Shown in pieces: positions 31,164-44,088 of a DNA stretch of 53,525 nucleotides (positions are counted from its first letter, which is position 1; each line of letters starts with the position of its first letter). This DNA is from Emmonsiellopsis sp. PD_33 (Eukaryota > Ascomycota > Eurotiomycetes > Onygenales > Ajellomycetaceae). The translations under genes were made by a program, and so were the position numbers. Below the pieces are notes generated by a model, which worked only from the letters and a program-made list of their open reading frames with translations, was not told where the DNA came from and did no database searches. The stretch covers positions 1-53,525 of the forward strand of contig JANTQF010000234.1 in assembly GCA_032988165.1 (NCBI GenBank). The letters are read 5' to 3'.

Positions 31164-32697
31164 ATGTCTGCTTCCTCTGCCCCGCTGCTCGATTTGGCAG
31201 CGCAGATTTCTGACGCCGCGAAGGCCGTCCACGAGTTCCTCGTCGCAAATGGCCATCCCCAGCCGTCATTCGAAGCAGACAGTCAGTTAGAATTCCCGGA
31301 TGCCGTTGCTGCGCCGGAAATTGTGGCCTGTCGACGGAAACTGATCGAGGCGTCACGAACGATTAACGACCTGATAAACTACCCGACGGATCATATCCGA
31401 AAGCTATCTCTCAAAGTTGGAAATATATCCCCTCCCCATTTTCCACATGACGATAGCTCTGATAATAGTTTTTACATAAACCCAGTACCACGACCACTCC
31501 ACGCTTCGCTGGATATACCATCATGACATCGCCAAAATCGTCCCGCTGGAAGGCGACATCTCATTTACGGAGCTCGCCGCATCAGCGAACGTCGACGAAG
31601 ACCATGCCCGCCGGATGCTCCGATACGCAATGACCAATAGGATCTTCAAAGAACCGCGCGTCGGCTATGTCGCGCATACAGCCTCGTCCAGCCTGCTGGT
31701 TCGCAGCGAGGGGATCCGTTCGTGGATCGGCTTCGGAGCCGAGGAAGGCTATCCAACATCGGTCAAGATGCCCGAGGCCATGGAGAAGTTCAGAGGCAGC
31801 CAAAGCGCCCATGAGTGTGCTTATAATCTGGCCTTTGAGACGGATCTCTCGTATTTCCAGCACCTGGCATTGTTCCCCGAGCGCCAGAAGCGCTTTGCGG
31901 TTTCGATGAGAGAGGCTACCTCCGCGGGTGGGTGGAGTACTAGCCATCTTGTATCTGGGTATCCATGGGAAACAATTGGAGAATCCACCGTTGTCGATGT
32001 ACGTCCGGGCAATTCCCTCTCTTCACACTAATATATACACAGCAGAGCACTGCTTCTAACGCACAATATCCAGGTCGGCGGTTCAACAGGCCACACCTGC
32101 ATCGCGCTCGCCGAGAAAGCCACATCCGCCAAATTCATCGTCCAGGATCTGCCACAGGTAGTGGAGCAAAACAAAACCGCCAACCACCTCCCAGCCTCCC
32201 TGAAAGACCGCATCGAATTCCAAGGCCATGACTTTTTCAACCCGCAACCGTTCCGAGGAGGCGATATATACCTTCTCCGCTGGATCCTGCACGACCACCC
32301 AGACGCCGCCGTGCTGAAGATCCTCCGAAACCTCGTCCCGGCGCTGAAAAATGGCGCCCGCATTATTCTTAATGATATCGTGTTGCCTGAACCGGGGATT
32401 TTGCCGGCGATTGAGGAGCGGATTGTGAGGTATGTGTTTTAATTATTTATTTACTACCTTACCTAATTACCAAACACACACTAACTCCCGCCGCCGGTGT
32501 GAAGACACTCGGATCTCGAAATGATGAACCTGTTCAACTCCCGCGAGCGGCCGCTGGCCGACTGGATCCAGCTTTGTAAGGACGTTGATCCGCGGCTGGA
32601 GTTGGGGTTGATAACTACGCCGCCGGGTGCGGCGTTGTCGATTATCGAGCTTATTTTCCGCGATGGCGATGGCGATGGCGCCGCGGGAGCATCGTAG
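31164..32697 (+). CDS. SAM-dependent O-methyltransferase (family 2)
   Basis: Four exons (31164-31415, 31486-31998, 32074-32429, 32505-32697) give 437 residues. The N-terminal part is the helical/winged dimerisation region with a Tyr-His-Asp-x-Ser-Thr-Leu-Arg-x-Ile-Tyr segment formed by the first splice. The second splice makes the SAM-binding motif Val-Val-Asp-Val-Gly-Gly-Ser-Thr-Gly at about 253-261. The catalytic base His328 lies in Leu-Leu-Arg-Trp-Ile-Leu-His-Asp-His-Pro-Asp. The first intron has a weak donor (GTTGGA), but only its removal keeps the frame. This is the family that methylates hydroxyls of fungal polyketides. With the PKS 3 kb away and a second methyltransferase between, it is a likely tailoring enzyme; that role is inferred from context. 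Confidence 0.93.
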
Positions 32698-33539
32698 TTG
32701 GTTTGATCAGAAGGGATTAGAAATGCCAAACGGGGGGTTTGCGGGGAGGAATGAAGAAGGATGGATGGGTGGATGTGAAGAGGTATCTCCGCTGGTTTGT
32801 CGCTGGGGGGGAGAGATATATGAGTTTTAGTTACCTACCTGTCTGTCTGTCACTTTGATAGATTACGCACATTTAAGCCATATATATGCCTTATGATATT
32901 TATTATTTATTCACGGTGACTATCCGGGATAGATAGGCAAGGTACCTGGTCAATATTTCCCAACTAACCTTACTTTGATTACAATCCCATATCATCTATC
33001 TCGATCATAGCTAGTGAGTGGAACAGACATTCTTAATGCAAAAAAAAAAAAAAAAAAAAAAAAGCACAGAGCTAAACCACAAGTAATATGATTAAGGTAT
33101 TTATGGGTATTGACAATTTGTATTCTATCTATAGTCATGTAGAATGTAACTATTATGAAGTGTTAAAATCGAAACCTTCGTTGGGTGGTGAAAACGTTTA
33201 AGAGAGATCTCCCGCCCAACGCCGTAATTAACGGAAAGAAAGAAAGAAAAGAACGCCTGACGCACGCTATTTTCCGCCGGCAATGGAAGAGAAACCGGGA
33301 AACCAAAGAGGAAGAAAAAGAAAAGAGAAAAGAGAAAAGAAGAGAGAAATCTGCGCCGGTTTGTGTTTTCGCAGTCGGAACGTGGTGCTCGTGGTCGTCG
33401 TCAGGTCATCTACGAGGGGGGTTGGGTTGGGGTTGGGAGAGAAGCGGTTTCGTCCCATATACGCAGTGCCTGTCCTCATTATTAGCTGTGTCCTTTTCTT
33501 TTTTTTTTTTTTTTCTTCTGCGGAATCAAATTGCTTCGC
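32698..33539. other. Convergent intergenic region with A24 tract
   Basis: 842 bp between the converging O-methyltransferase and LaeA-like genes. It contains a run of 24 A at 33040-33063 and a purine-rich AAAGAAAAGAGAAAAG-type stretch around 33230-33345. A T tract lies near 33498-33513. The two overlapping frames at 33185-33643 arise from this biased composition. Confidence 0.5.
33040..33063 (+). repeat. Mononucleotide A tract (24 bp)
   Basis: An uninterrupted run of 24 A in the 3' intergenic region of the O-methyltransferase gene. I see no flanking duplication that would mark a retroposed copy. Confidence 0.85.
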
Positions 33540-34601
33540 TTACGCAACAGTATAAATATGGTAATCCGGATTCTTCAAATCCTGCCTCGCCCCAGCAATC
33601 AGAGCCTGCACCATATTATAATTCCAATCCAACGCCCGCGTAAACGTCGCGAGCGTGTACGGCTCAAAGGACTCGGACATGGCAAGCTGCATAAAATGGC
33701 CCAGTTCCCGCATCTTGGGCTCCGACTGCCACGGCGTCAGCGGCACCTTTCGCGTCTCATGGCAGACATCCTTGAAGCCCGCGGCGGTCAAAAATTCGGG
33801 ATAGCGGCGCGAGACGCCAACGGGCTTGCCCATTTTCTCGGCGGCTTCGGCGAAGAGCACGTTGAGCTGGTGGTAGGCGGACGACTCGGGCAGGCTGTCG
33901 TCGTCGGTGGAGGCGCGGGCTTCGAAATCGAAGATCTCGATCACGCCGCCGGGCGCGAGGCTGTCGTATGCCTGCTGGATTAGCCGTGGCCAGTCGCCGA
34001 TGGAGGCCTCCATGCCGCGGATGTGGATGTAGTCGAATGGCTCGGTGTAGTCCCAGTCATCCTCGATGTCGACAATTTCGAACTGAAGATTCTCGGGCAC
34101 GTAGGCCGGTTGGATGGGGGAGAGGTCTATCGCGGTTATTTCTGCTTCGACGTGCAAGTCGGCAAAGTCAATGGCCCACTGTTTGGTCGCAAGAAGGCGG
34201 CATAAATTAATTAGGGTAATTGGCAAAGAAGAGGAATGAATGATGGCAGACTCACGATGCCAGTGCCGCAGCCGACATCCAGGGCCCTACGGACTGATTT
34301 TAGAGGCGCCCGATGCAGCTCGCCGTCCCAGCAAAGGAGGTATATGTGGTGCAGCATATCCAAGCGATCCTGCTCCTTGTCGTCGTTGGGCATGAGATAT
34401 CTACCCGCATGGTAGGCATGATATCGTCTGCCGTTCTCATACCTGGCCGAGCAGCATCATCAGTATGGGTACAACCAAACGGTCGCAAGCCGACAAGACT
34501 TAAAATAAAAAAAAGAAAGCGACAGCCAAACAGCCAGTGTAACAGAGAACTCACTCGTAGTCGAAAACGCTGGCAGTCAGGGAATATGTGTCGTCGTCCA
34601 T
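33540..34601 (-). CDS. LaeA/UMTA-like SAM-dependent methyltransferase
   Basis: Three exons (34601-34555, 34442-34256, 34178-33540) give 290 residues. The LaeA-type layout is clear. A Tyr-Glu-Asn-Gly-Arg-Arg-Tyr-His motif near residue 16 is followed by Leu-Met-Pro-Asn-Asp and a Gln-Asp-Arg-Leu-Asp helix. Motif I, Leu-Asp-Val-Gly-Cys-Gly-Thr-Gly-Ile-Trp-Ala-Ile-Asp, is joined across the second intron (residues 70-82). Then come Asp-Leu-Ser-Pro-Ile-Gln-Pro, Asp-Tyr-Ile-His-Ile-Arg-Gly and Leu-Ala-Pro-Gly-Gly. Global LaeA itself is longer, with a Ser-rich N-terminus, so this short form is more likely a cluster-resident relative. Such relatives either modify the product or influence cluster expression. 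It is transcribed on the same strand as the PKS, 984 bp downstream of it. Confidence 0.93.
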
Positions 34602-35584
34602 CGAGGCTGTCCTAACCACCACACACACAAAATACAATCGCAGTTCCGCAGAGATGGATGAGGGCAGTTCGCAGTTACCGAGACGCTGGATCACCCCGGG
34701 CTTTTCCCCAGCCCTCGCTCATCCTGGCTTGGATTCAGGTTCCGGGTCGCTGGCTTCATTCCCAAGAGGCGGGCGCGCCACCAGCTAGCGAGTAGCCGGG
34801 GAGCCTGTGTGCGACGATTATCACTCTGAGTTTAGTCTCTGGCTTCTCGACGCGCTACTGGGACCCAGTTTGCGGACGATGTCGGCTGGGTTGGAGATTT
34901 AATTGGGTGGTTGGGGCATATCTATCATGATGGCGGCATATCTAGACTGCTTCTCCGGTAGCATTCGACTTCGCTAACAGTTTATCCCGAGGTTGAACCG
35001 GCGACTTGGGTTACATAGAATTATTTGTCCTGTCCAGTGTGTATATCTGGCCAAGACAATCACTGAAGAAGGCGAGCAGCAGCCAATAAAGAGCGAAATG
35101 GTTCATGACTCGTTGCTCGCTAAGAGATATAGTCCGTGATAGCGGTGATAGCCTGCATATTCCTGGGCCTTAATGCACACACGTGGCGGTCGGGCAGGTT
35201 CCCATGGAATAGGACTCATCCAGAAACTTGTTGGAAGCTGAGCCGCTGGGACCGTTGCGATGGGTCGCTGAACGCCAGCTCACTCAGACAGCTTGTTGCT
35301 AATTATGGCATTTCAGTGATGTTGCTCGAAAATGGGAATAGATTGGGCAAATTCGAGCTGTAGCTGGGAGGACATGTTGCTGAAGTAGTTACTCTTCACC
35401 GACAAGAATCGGAGCATAAAGAAAAAGAAAAGAAAACTAAAAACAACAACCAAAAAATAGCACCACAACGGCTCGTAAACCCGGGAAAAAGAAACGTCCC
35501 CGTCTTGCATCAAATATTCAAATCTCGTCCACCCAACAAACACAACTGCTGGCCTCCCCATTCCATTCCACATCCCGCTTCCTA
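34602..35584. promoter_or_regulatory. Intergenic region: LaeA-like promoter and PKS 3' end
   Basis: 983 bp between two minus-strand genes. It is moderately GC-rich close to the LaeA-like start and AT-rich near the PKS stop. The frame at 35136-35363 is not gene-like. I see no repeat. Confidence 0.4.
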
Positions 35585-38500
35585 TCATTCTGCTGGAGCC
35601 GTATTGTCCTGGAAAAACCTGCTCATCGATGTCACTTTCTGCGCCAGCTCAGTGATGCTGTCTCCGACCATCAGGTCCAGCAGTGGTATCTCCGTCCCCA
35701 CTTCCTTGGCCAACCACGCCCGGAACTCCATGGCAATCAGCGAATCTATCCCGTTCGTGCGGATCGACTTGCTCAGATCGACCTCCTCAGCCGACACGCT
35801 GAGCAGCGACGAAAGCTTCTCGACGATGCCGTTTAGCACGATCTCATTCGCCTCTTCTCGCGTCCTCGCCGCCTTGAGCAGCGCTTGGACGTGATAGGTA
35901 TCCTTCTTTTGCGACACCTGCTGCTGGGAATTGCCCGCGTTCTGGAACTGCGTGAAGAGTGGATAGCTGAGGGGTTCCGGCAGTGGGTATCCACGCTCTT
36001 GGAACCACTGTCGCCTGGCCAATCCGAAGATCACCTGGCATGTGCTTTCGGTCAGCGCGTGGCGGGGGTCGATGAGATATTCCATGATTGCGTGCAGTTC
36101 GTCTTCGCGCATGTCCACCATGGTCCTCGTGGCATGGCGGGCGTAGTCCAGATTCTCCGCGACGAAACCGACAGATTGGATCGGTCCAAGGACAAGACTT
36201 GCCGCCCGTTGCCCTTTCGACGCGCGGGATTTTGCAAGCGCGTCCTGGTAGTTGTTGCCTGCCGTATAGTTTGCCTGGCTCCGCGATCCCATTATTCCGC
36301 TTACCGATGAAAGCATGACGAAAAATTCAAGGTCTGCGGGCAGGGATTCATGGAGATTTCGCGAACCTTGGACCTTTGGTTTGGTCGTAGTGGTCCAATC
36401 GGCATATGGCATCGTCTCAAACGCTCCGTCCTATACACCGTTAGTTCCAATTGTTCCAAAGGAAAAGAAAAGCCAAAATCTTCAATCACTGTGGTTTCTA
36501 TTAAAAAGGCCGAAGCCGAATAACTCACCTTCAAGGTCATCGAACACTGAATGCACCCCTTGATCGGTGGAAGGGTTTGGCTGCTCTCCTCAAAGGCAGA
36601 CCGTATCGCAGCTACGTCGGATACGTCGCATTTGAAGATCCGAATCTTGCAACCCTTGCTCTCTAAGCCAGAAACCATCTCTTGAACTGGCGGCGTGATA
36701 TTCCCCGAACGTGACAAGAATATCAAATTCCTCGCGCCTCGAGATACCATCCACTGCGCCAAACTCCTTCCAAGCCCTCCAAGACCGCCGGCAAGAACGT
36801 AGGATACATCGGGCTGGAATGCATAAGGCGTCTGCTTGGGAATAACGGGGACAAGGTCCTCTTGGTCAGGTGTGAAAACGACCTTGCCGATGGTATGCCC
36901 GGACTGCAGCATACGGAATCCCTGTTTAAGTTGAGAGTAAGTCAATTCCGTGATCGGATAAGCTCCCTTGATTTTCTTGTTTTCCCACAGCGACATGGTC
37001 TCGCTGAGCAGCTCTTTGATTATCCTCGGTTTGGACGTCGCGAGAGCGAGCAAATCGACTCCGGCGAATGTAATGTTGTGTATAAAGGGTGACATGTCAA
37101 GTTTACCCCCTGCTAGTAGATCCTTCTTCCCAATCTCAATGAATCGACCGAATGGCGCAACACACTCCCACGTCCGCCGAAGATGATCCCGGGAAAGAGA
37201 ATTCAACACGACATCCACGCCGGCGTTGTCGGTCATTCTCATAATGCCTTGGGCAAAAGTGGCGTCTCGGCTTGAAAATACGTGATCCTCGGGGATACCA
37301 TATTCTTTCTTGAGGAACTCCATCTTCTCGACACTCGAGACTGTTGCGAAAATTTCTGCCCCGAGTGCCTGTGCGTACTGAATAGCAGCTTGACCAACAC
37401 CGCCGGCTGCTGAGTGGATGAGAATTTTCTCCCCGGCAGCCAATCTGCCTACATGCGTTAAGCTGTAGATAACGGTGCCATAGACAACCGGTAGGCCCGC
37501 ACCAACCGTAAAACTCATGTCATCAGGCATTCTGGCAACTAGATCCTGCCCGGTCCTGCAATGGGTTTGGAACGTTCCCTTTGCTGCTGATTCGGCGAGA
37601 TAGACGACGCGATCGCCAGGCTGGAAGCGCTCCACGCCTGCGCCGACCTTGGTGATAATTCCGGCCGCCTCTCTTCCGATGACGTCCCACGGCACTTCGC
37701 CCATCACAGTCAAAAGATCGACGAAGTTGAGGCCCACCGCTCGAATGTCAATCTCAACCTCGTTGTCTCCCAGCAGCGGGGTGTACGAAGTGTCGGTCAC
37801 CCATTGCAATTTATCGAGCTGTCCCGGAGCGCCGCAGTTGAGTTTGATCGGCCGTCCCACATCCTTCCACGGAATCATCTCGGGAGTGGGCGTTGAGAAT
37901 TGCGACATCAAGAAGTCGGTTGCCTTTGGATGGTTGTGAATGCGGTTGGTATACGTTAAACCGGAACGCAGAAGATATTCAGCGTTGTTGTGCTTGCCCT
38001 CCCCAATCATGAACTGATAACGGAATATCTTCAAAATCGAATCAAGCAATTGCTTAGCTGGCGAAGCGGCCCGATCGGCTATCGCAAGGGTGGTGATATT
38101 TGGACTTTCCGCGTCACGTTCCCAGCGAATGGTCCGAATCATGCCAGTGCTCATGCTAAATTCCGGCCGGGCTGCTGGATCTCCCGTCACCCATAGCAAC
38201 TTTTTGCACGTCGAGAAGAGACGTTGGATATCCTTGAAGTCCGGTTCGGAAACCTCAGACAGAACGGGATTCTCAACTTCCAAGAGAGATAAGCATATAG
38301 CGTTCGTAACATCCTTCCCTTGGAGGTCTTGCGGCCGCAGCAAAGCGCAGCTGGCCATGCCTAGGCTTCCCACGAGTTCAGCCTTTATCTCTGAGGCAAG
38401 ATCATACTCTACCCCAGTAGAAGGACAAAGGATAATAAGGTCGTTTCCGCGATGGACCTCAGCATCCTCGATGGCGGTGGAAAGCATGGTAGTTATCCTT

Positions 38501-41500
38501 TCCAACTCGGGATATCGCGAGTTTGGTATCTCAAGGTCAACGCCTGAGAATCCCGACCGGCGAAGGAAGTCGGTCCATTGGGATGGAGCCAGAAGAGGGG
38601 ACCACTTGCGAACGTCTTCACACGACAACCACCACCCAGGCAGTAAACCAAATTTAAGCGAAATCCACAGGAGATCCTGTCTGGCCACTTCGTTGATCAA
38701 GAGCTTGCCGCCTGGCTTCAGCATAAACCGACAGTTTTCCAGGGACTTCTGCAGATCCGATGTTGCGTGTACTGCGTTACTCGCAATGATGATGTCGTAT
38801 TTGGCAGCAGAGAAGCCCTGAGTTGTAGGGTCGCTTGCAATATCCAACTTCTGATAGGTTAGTACGTCCTTCCATGGCTCAAGTGCTTCCTCTGCTTTCG
38901 GGAAAAAGCTAGGCGAAATATCGGTAAAGGTGTACCGGGCAATTTTGTTTGCGCCAGTGGTAATCTCCCCGTCTACTTCTGATCTCGGGGCCAGAGCATT
39001 CAAAAAGGGTTTCGTGAACGCCCCAGTCCCAGCCCCTACCTCGAGAACTTCAAGGCCGTCGTAGCTATCGGCCATAAGGGACAGGAACTTGTCCAAATTC
39101 TCCTTGGAGTCGCCCTGGGTTACCATTTCCTCGTAGTAGCGCGACATCAGGTCATCCTGGCCAAACATCAAAAACAGCGGGTCGGCCTTATTCTGCAAAA
39201 TGGGAACAATATTGGTCCCTAGTCGAACCAGCAGCTCCCCTAGGCTGGATCGCGCTACGGAGTCGTAAAGCTGCTGCTTAAGCTCTGGATCCCCAGAGTA
39301 TTTCCGCCATGTATCCAGGGAGACATGCGGATTCGCCCCTCCAGTAGACTCGCCGGCAACCTTTTTCATCCAGTCGTAATACTTTTGCAAATGGCCCTCG
39401 AATTGACTGACACCCTCGATCTCAAGCGTAGAGAGGGCATCAGTAACTAGGAGTAGGGATGCTAGCTGTAGCGTTTCGAACTCCTCCCGTTCGACTTCGT
39501 GAGACGACGATGGCTCAACTGATAGCTTCTCGCTAAACTCCGATGTCGTCAGCGTGTCAATATCGGGTATCCAGTTAGTTGTGTAACCAAGCTTTTCACC
39601 GTCGTCTAGGGAAGAATTCTCCCCTGCCAATGGCATGAAGCGAACTCCGTCAAGGGACATTCGCGGTTCACCAGTTGGCGTATCGGACCCCTTTAGATCA
39701 AAGGTGTAGACATTATGCGCAATTGGAGAGGCTTTCCCCTGATATCGGAAACTAGTCCCTGCCTGGGAGCTGATGTCGGCAGAAACCCAGGCTTCCTTGA
39801 CAAATGTCGGTACCATTGGGAACCGCGGAACAGTCCGGTCCTCATGGTCAGCGATCGCGATAAGCCCAGCGAGAAACATGCTGTCCAATGTAGTAGGGTG
39901 GATGAGATGCGGGTGGATAAAACCCTTTGGCATTACGGCAGCCAAGTCTGGCGTGGTTGCCACACCTGTTGTAGCGCCGGCCTGCTGACCGCTGACAGCA
40001 ACATTAGACAGATTTCTGAAAGTGGTTCCGTATTCGTTGCCTATCGTCTTTAGGCCCTCAAACAGATCTCCATCGTCTAGAGGCTTCTGGCAAATCTGCA
40101 CGCTCTGGTAAATTGTCTGCTTCCAGGAATCGGTCACTGCGCCAATCTCACGACCCTGATCGATCGGGTCCGGTGGAGTTACGTATTCGATAGAAATATA
40201 TCCTGAGCAATGCTCGACCCAATCGTCGTAAGAAGGGTCGTAAGAAGCAACCCTCCACCATTTCCACACGCTAGACTGCCAGTGGTTAGATTCATTCACG
40301 GGGATGATAGACAAGGAAACTTCAACACCCTCTTTCGTATCGGGAACCACTAGGGCGGCCTTTATGGTTACGTCCTTGAATCTTAAACCAGTCAGTTCGA
40401 CTACATCGCCCGTGACTTGCCTGACCGCCTCGAGCGCCATTGTCAGGTATCCAGCTGCAGGGAAGACAGAGCGGCCGGTAACCTAAGGAAATAAATAATT
40501 AGAATACATATCACTAGTATGTCAACGACCCATGTATTTCAGTATAAAACTTACCACATGATCGCTCAACCATGGGTTTTCAGAGGATCTTAGGAAGTGC
40601 CGCCATCTGCGGTTCTGTCGGTCCCAGTCCTCTACTGGCGAACCGAAAAGCTGATGCCGTGGGAATTTTCGGAACCGGAGATTCCTGCTAAGCCTGCTCT
40701 CGTAGTAGCCTTGCTCGGTGTGGTTAAAGGCATAAGGGGGCAAATTGACGAGGAGTTTTGGACTTCCCTCCTGCCCGATGCGGTTATGATTGGCCTCATA
40801 CACATTAACCGGGTATTTTTTGGCCCTCAAACCTCCAACAGCCTTCAGTATCACACCGACACTGGGGTCATGACGGCTGAGTAGGGACGCATACGGAATG
40901 TTGGGTAAATCAGAGGCAGTAATAGTCTCCTTGATCACGCTTTGCAGTGTCGAATGGGGGCCTAGTTCGATGATCTCGTCTATGGAAACTTTGGCATCGG
41001 TTTCGCTTGACTGGAGTAGCAAGGAGCTCAGGGCGCCTTGGAAACGGACGGGCGACACCATATTGTCGGTCCAGTACGAGGCGCCAAGTTTGTCGTCTTC
41101 AACCTCTTTTCCGGTCACAGAAGAGAACATCCGGCAGCCATCACGAGGAGTCTTTTCCGCCGGGAGGGCACCCATCAGCTCCAAATACTCGGGAGCAAAT
41201 GGGCGCATCAGAGCTGAATGATAGGCATCTTGTACTTTGAGCTTGCGCGCGAAGACCTCGTCAGCATCGAGCAGTTGCTTCAGAGCGTCGACCATCGCTT
41301 CATCTCCTGAAATGGTATGGTTCCTTGGGCCATTGTAACACGCAATAACTAGCTCTCCTTGATGCGTGGCATGAACCTTATCCATATAGGGCTGCAACCG
41401 CTCCTGCTCTAGGCCGACAGCCATCATAGCTCCTTTAGTACTGCTCGGCTTTGAAAGGACGTATCCTCGATAATACGAGGCTGCCCATGCCGCTTCACGC

Positions 41501-43857
41501 GAAATCTTTCCGGCACAATATGCAGCGGCGATTTCCCCGGATGAATGTCCGACCACAGAGCTAGGATAGACGTTCCACGAAGCTAGCAAGTCCACAAGAG
41601 CAACCTGGAGAGCAGTACAACCAGGCTGGGAAATGGCGGGAGTATGAATCTTGCCTTCGTCCTGTTCATTAACAAGTTCGTCTGCGTCACGGTTAGTAAC
41701 ATATATGTAGCCCTTTAAGAGTTTCACAAAGACATACCTAACATCGACGTTGGGCTTCCAAGTTTACGCATATATGCTGACGCGTCCTCTAGGGATTTTC
41801 GGAAAACGGGATATATCATCAGCGGCTTGGCCATTCCGGTGTATTGGGCACCCTGTCCCGTGAAGACAAATCCAATTCTCAGCGAACCGCTAGTGTTTGT
41901 GGGCTTGGGTAAAGCGGAGGCAACTGAAAGTTTTTCGTCCAACTCCGCAACCGAGCTTGCCAAAATATGGCTCTCCCATTGGAATCTTGACCTCCTTTCT
42001 GACAAAGTGTAAGCCAGGTTATTCAGGAGCTCCTCGGCGGCGTTAAAAGGCAAGGAGAGGCTTGGAGCGAGATGTTGCCTGAGATCCGACGCAACTCGTT
42101 TCACCCCTTCCTTGTCGAAAGCAGACAGGACAAAGAGGCGAGGGATTGCAGATCCATCTTCTTCCGCCTCGCCGTTAACGCCGTTAACGTGGCCATTAAC
42201 GTGGCCATTAACGTGACCATTCGTCAGACCGTTAACCTGATTGTCAATTTGGGAATGTTGCTGGAACGTCGTGAGTAGTTCGCTGATTTGATCCCTGGTT
42301 GGTACCGATGGACGAGTAGTGTGGATACCCTCAAGCCCGTTGTCTTTCAAAAAATGGTAAGCGTCCTCCAAAATGCAATGTGCATTCGTTCCACCAAAGC
42401 CAAAGCAGTTCACAGATGCTCGACGGACCCCATTGTCGGGCCAAGGAATACATTCCGTAGGAAAGTCGATATTCCATTCCTCTTTTGGAATGGCCGGGTT
42501 TACCTTTTCAAAGTTGACGTTTGGAGGTATGATGCCGGACTCCAAAATCATAATCGACTTGATGATTCCTGCAATTCCTGCACCACCTTCAAGATGCCCA
42601 ATGCTTGCTTTCAAGGCGCCCACGTAGAGAGGCTGTTTGCGGGAATCCGAAGCAAAGGCTCTAGCAAGCGCCCTGGCCTCTAGCGGGTCCCCTGCTGCTG
42701 TGCCAGTTCCGTGAGCTTCGACAAACAGTGTGTCCTTGGGATCCAGCGATGCCTTCTTATAAATGTGGCGGATAAGTTCTTCCTGTGCCTCTGCACTTGG
42801 AAGGGTAATCGAGGAAGTTTTACCGTCCTGATTCGTATGAGTCTCGCGAATGACCGCCCGTATCGTATCGCCGTCTTTCAGAGCCTGGTCTAGTTTTTTG
42901 ACGATAATGGTCCCCACTCCTTCACCACGAGCATACCCTTCGGCTCTGTGATCGAAGCTAAAACATTTGCCTGACGGTCCGAGGAACCCGGCATGGCTGA
43001 AAGCAATTATATCCGCCATATGGAGATGGGCACTACCCCCAGTAATCACAGCCTAGATAACAATGTAAGCCCAAAATATACAGTCAAAGGCATCAGAGTT
43101 GCCATTCATACCATCTCGCATTCACCAGCCGCCAAACTCTGGGCAGCGCTGTTAAGGGCAACAAGACTACTAGAGCATGCAGTATTAACCGAGATACTAG
43201 GGCCTCGAAAGTCATAAAACCAACTGACTCGGCTGGGGACCATGGATTGTTGCGTCCCCGTGGTCAGATGTTTGAAGGACGTCTCGACGTCAGAATTCAG
43301 GAGTAGCAAATGATCGGCGTTGAAAGCACCAGCGAAAACCGAAGTATTCGAGGAGATGGCCTTTTCCATGGAAATGCCAGCTATTCCAAGTAAAATCCGA
43401 GTCAGAGACTCGATCAAGAGCATGTCATTAAAAGGCTTAGATATCGTCTCTTACCATTTTCTAAGGCGTGGTAGACATTCTCCATCACAAGCCGTTGTTG
43501 GGGATCCATGGACTGAACTTCGGCCTTGGTGATACTGAAAAACCCAGCGTCAAAGGCATTGGGGGTTTCCGCCAGAAAGTGGCCACCTTGGACACTAAAC
43601 TATATAAAAGAGTCAACATATGATAGGCGTCCTACAATTGCGGGGTGTTTCAATGGAAGAGGGGGGAAAAAAAAGAATTGACAAACCGTTCCGCCATGCT
43701 CAGTATCAGGATGATAAAAGGCGTTCGAATCAAGCCTGTCCTTTGGGAAAGGGGTGGTTGCTTGACGTGCTCTCAGCAGAAATTCCCAGAACTTTTCCGT
43801 GTCGCTCGCCTCTTGCGCGTAGCGAGCGGCAATACCGATAATTGCCAACGGTGCCAT
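35585..43857 (-). CDS. Highly reducing type I iterative polyketide synthase (KS-AT-DH-MT-ER-KR-ACP)
   Basis: Seven exons (43857-43687, 43599-43455, 43380-43112, 43052-41738, 41681-40555, 40482-36529, 36430-35585) give 2608 residues. KS: Cys174, His309 and His348 intact. A linker near 470-490 holds Asn-Gly-His-Val repeats. AT: Gly-His-Ser-Ser-Gly with Ser680. DH: His1008 in H-x3-G-x4-P, formed across an intron, and Asp1209. MT: Leu-Glu-Val-Gly-Ala-Gly-Thr-Gly at 1489-1496, so C-methylation looks feasible. ER: NADPH site Ala-Ala-Gly-Gly-Val-Gly at 2034-2039. KR: Gly-Gly-Leu-Gly-Gly-Leu-Gly at 2241-2247 with Tyr2382 and Asn2386. ACP: Gly-Ile-Asp-Ser-Leu with Ser2557. No thioesterase, reductase or condensation domain follows, so release needs a partner. 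All domains look active, which predicts a reduced, C-methylated chain. The product is unknown. Confidence 0.96.
42165..42233 (-). repeat. In-frame 12-bp tandem repeat in the PKS KS-AT linker
   Basis: Three to four units of a 12-bp repeat encode Asn-Gly-His-Val on the minus strand, within the flexible linker between the ketosynthase and acyltransferase domains. It keeps the frame. It may vary in copy number between strains. Confidence 0.75.
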
Positions 43858-44088
43858 GACCAGAAACCGTGACTGGAGTTTAAAATGGAATGGCGGTGAG
43901 GGTATAAATAAATGTTAGAGTTCAAGACCGTTTATGAACCGCCCTCTGTCTAGTGTAGTTGACAATTGAGGGGCTCTCTGACGTCTGGAGAGCGGAATTC
44001 GTGGAGATAGTATTTAAACAGAAAACGAGAACTGCTCGTTTGTGAAACAGTTGCAACTTTGACTCTGTTTGCTCGTCTCCGCACAGAC

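Noticed and set aside
33040..33063. A24 tract as a retroposition tail
   Set aside because: No target-site duplication or retroelement body is visible next to it, so it is treated as a simple repeat.
36862..38821. Plus-strand frames up to 243 codons inside the PKS
   Set aside because: They are antisense to the ER and MT domains of the PKS, whose catalytic motifs confirm the minus-strand reading.
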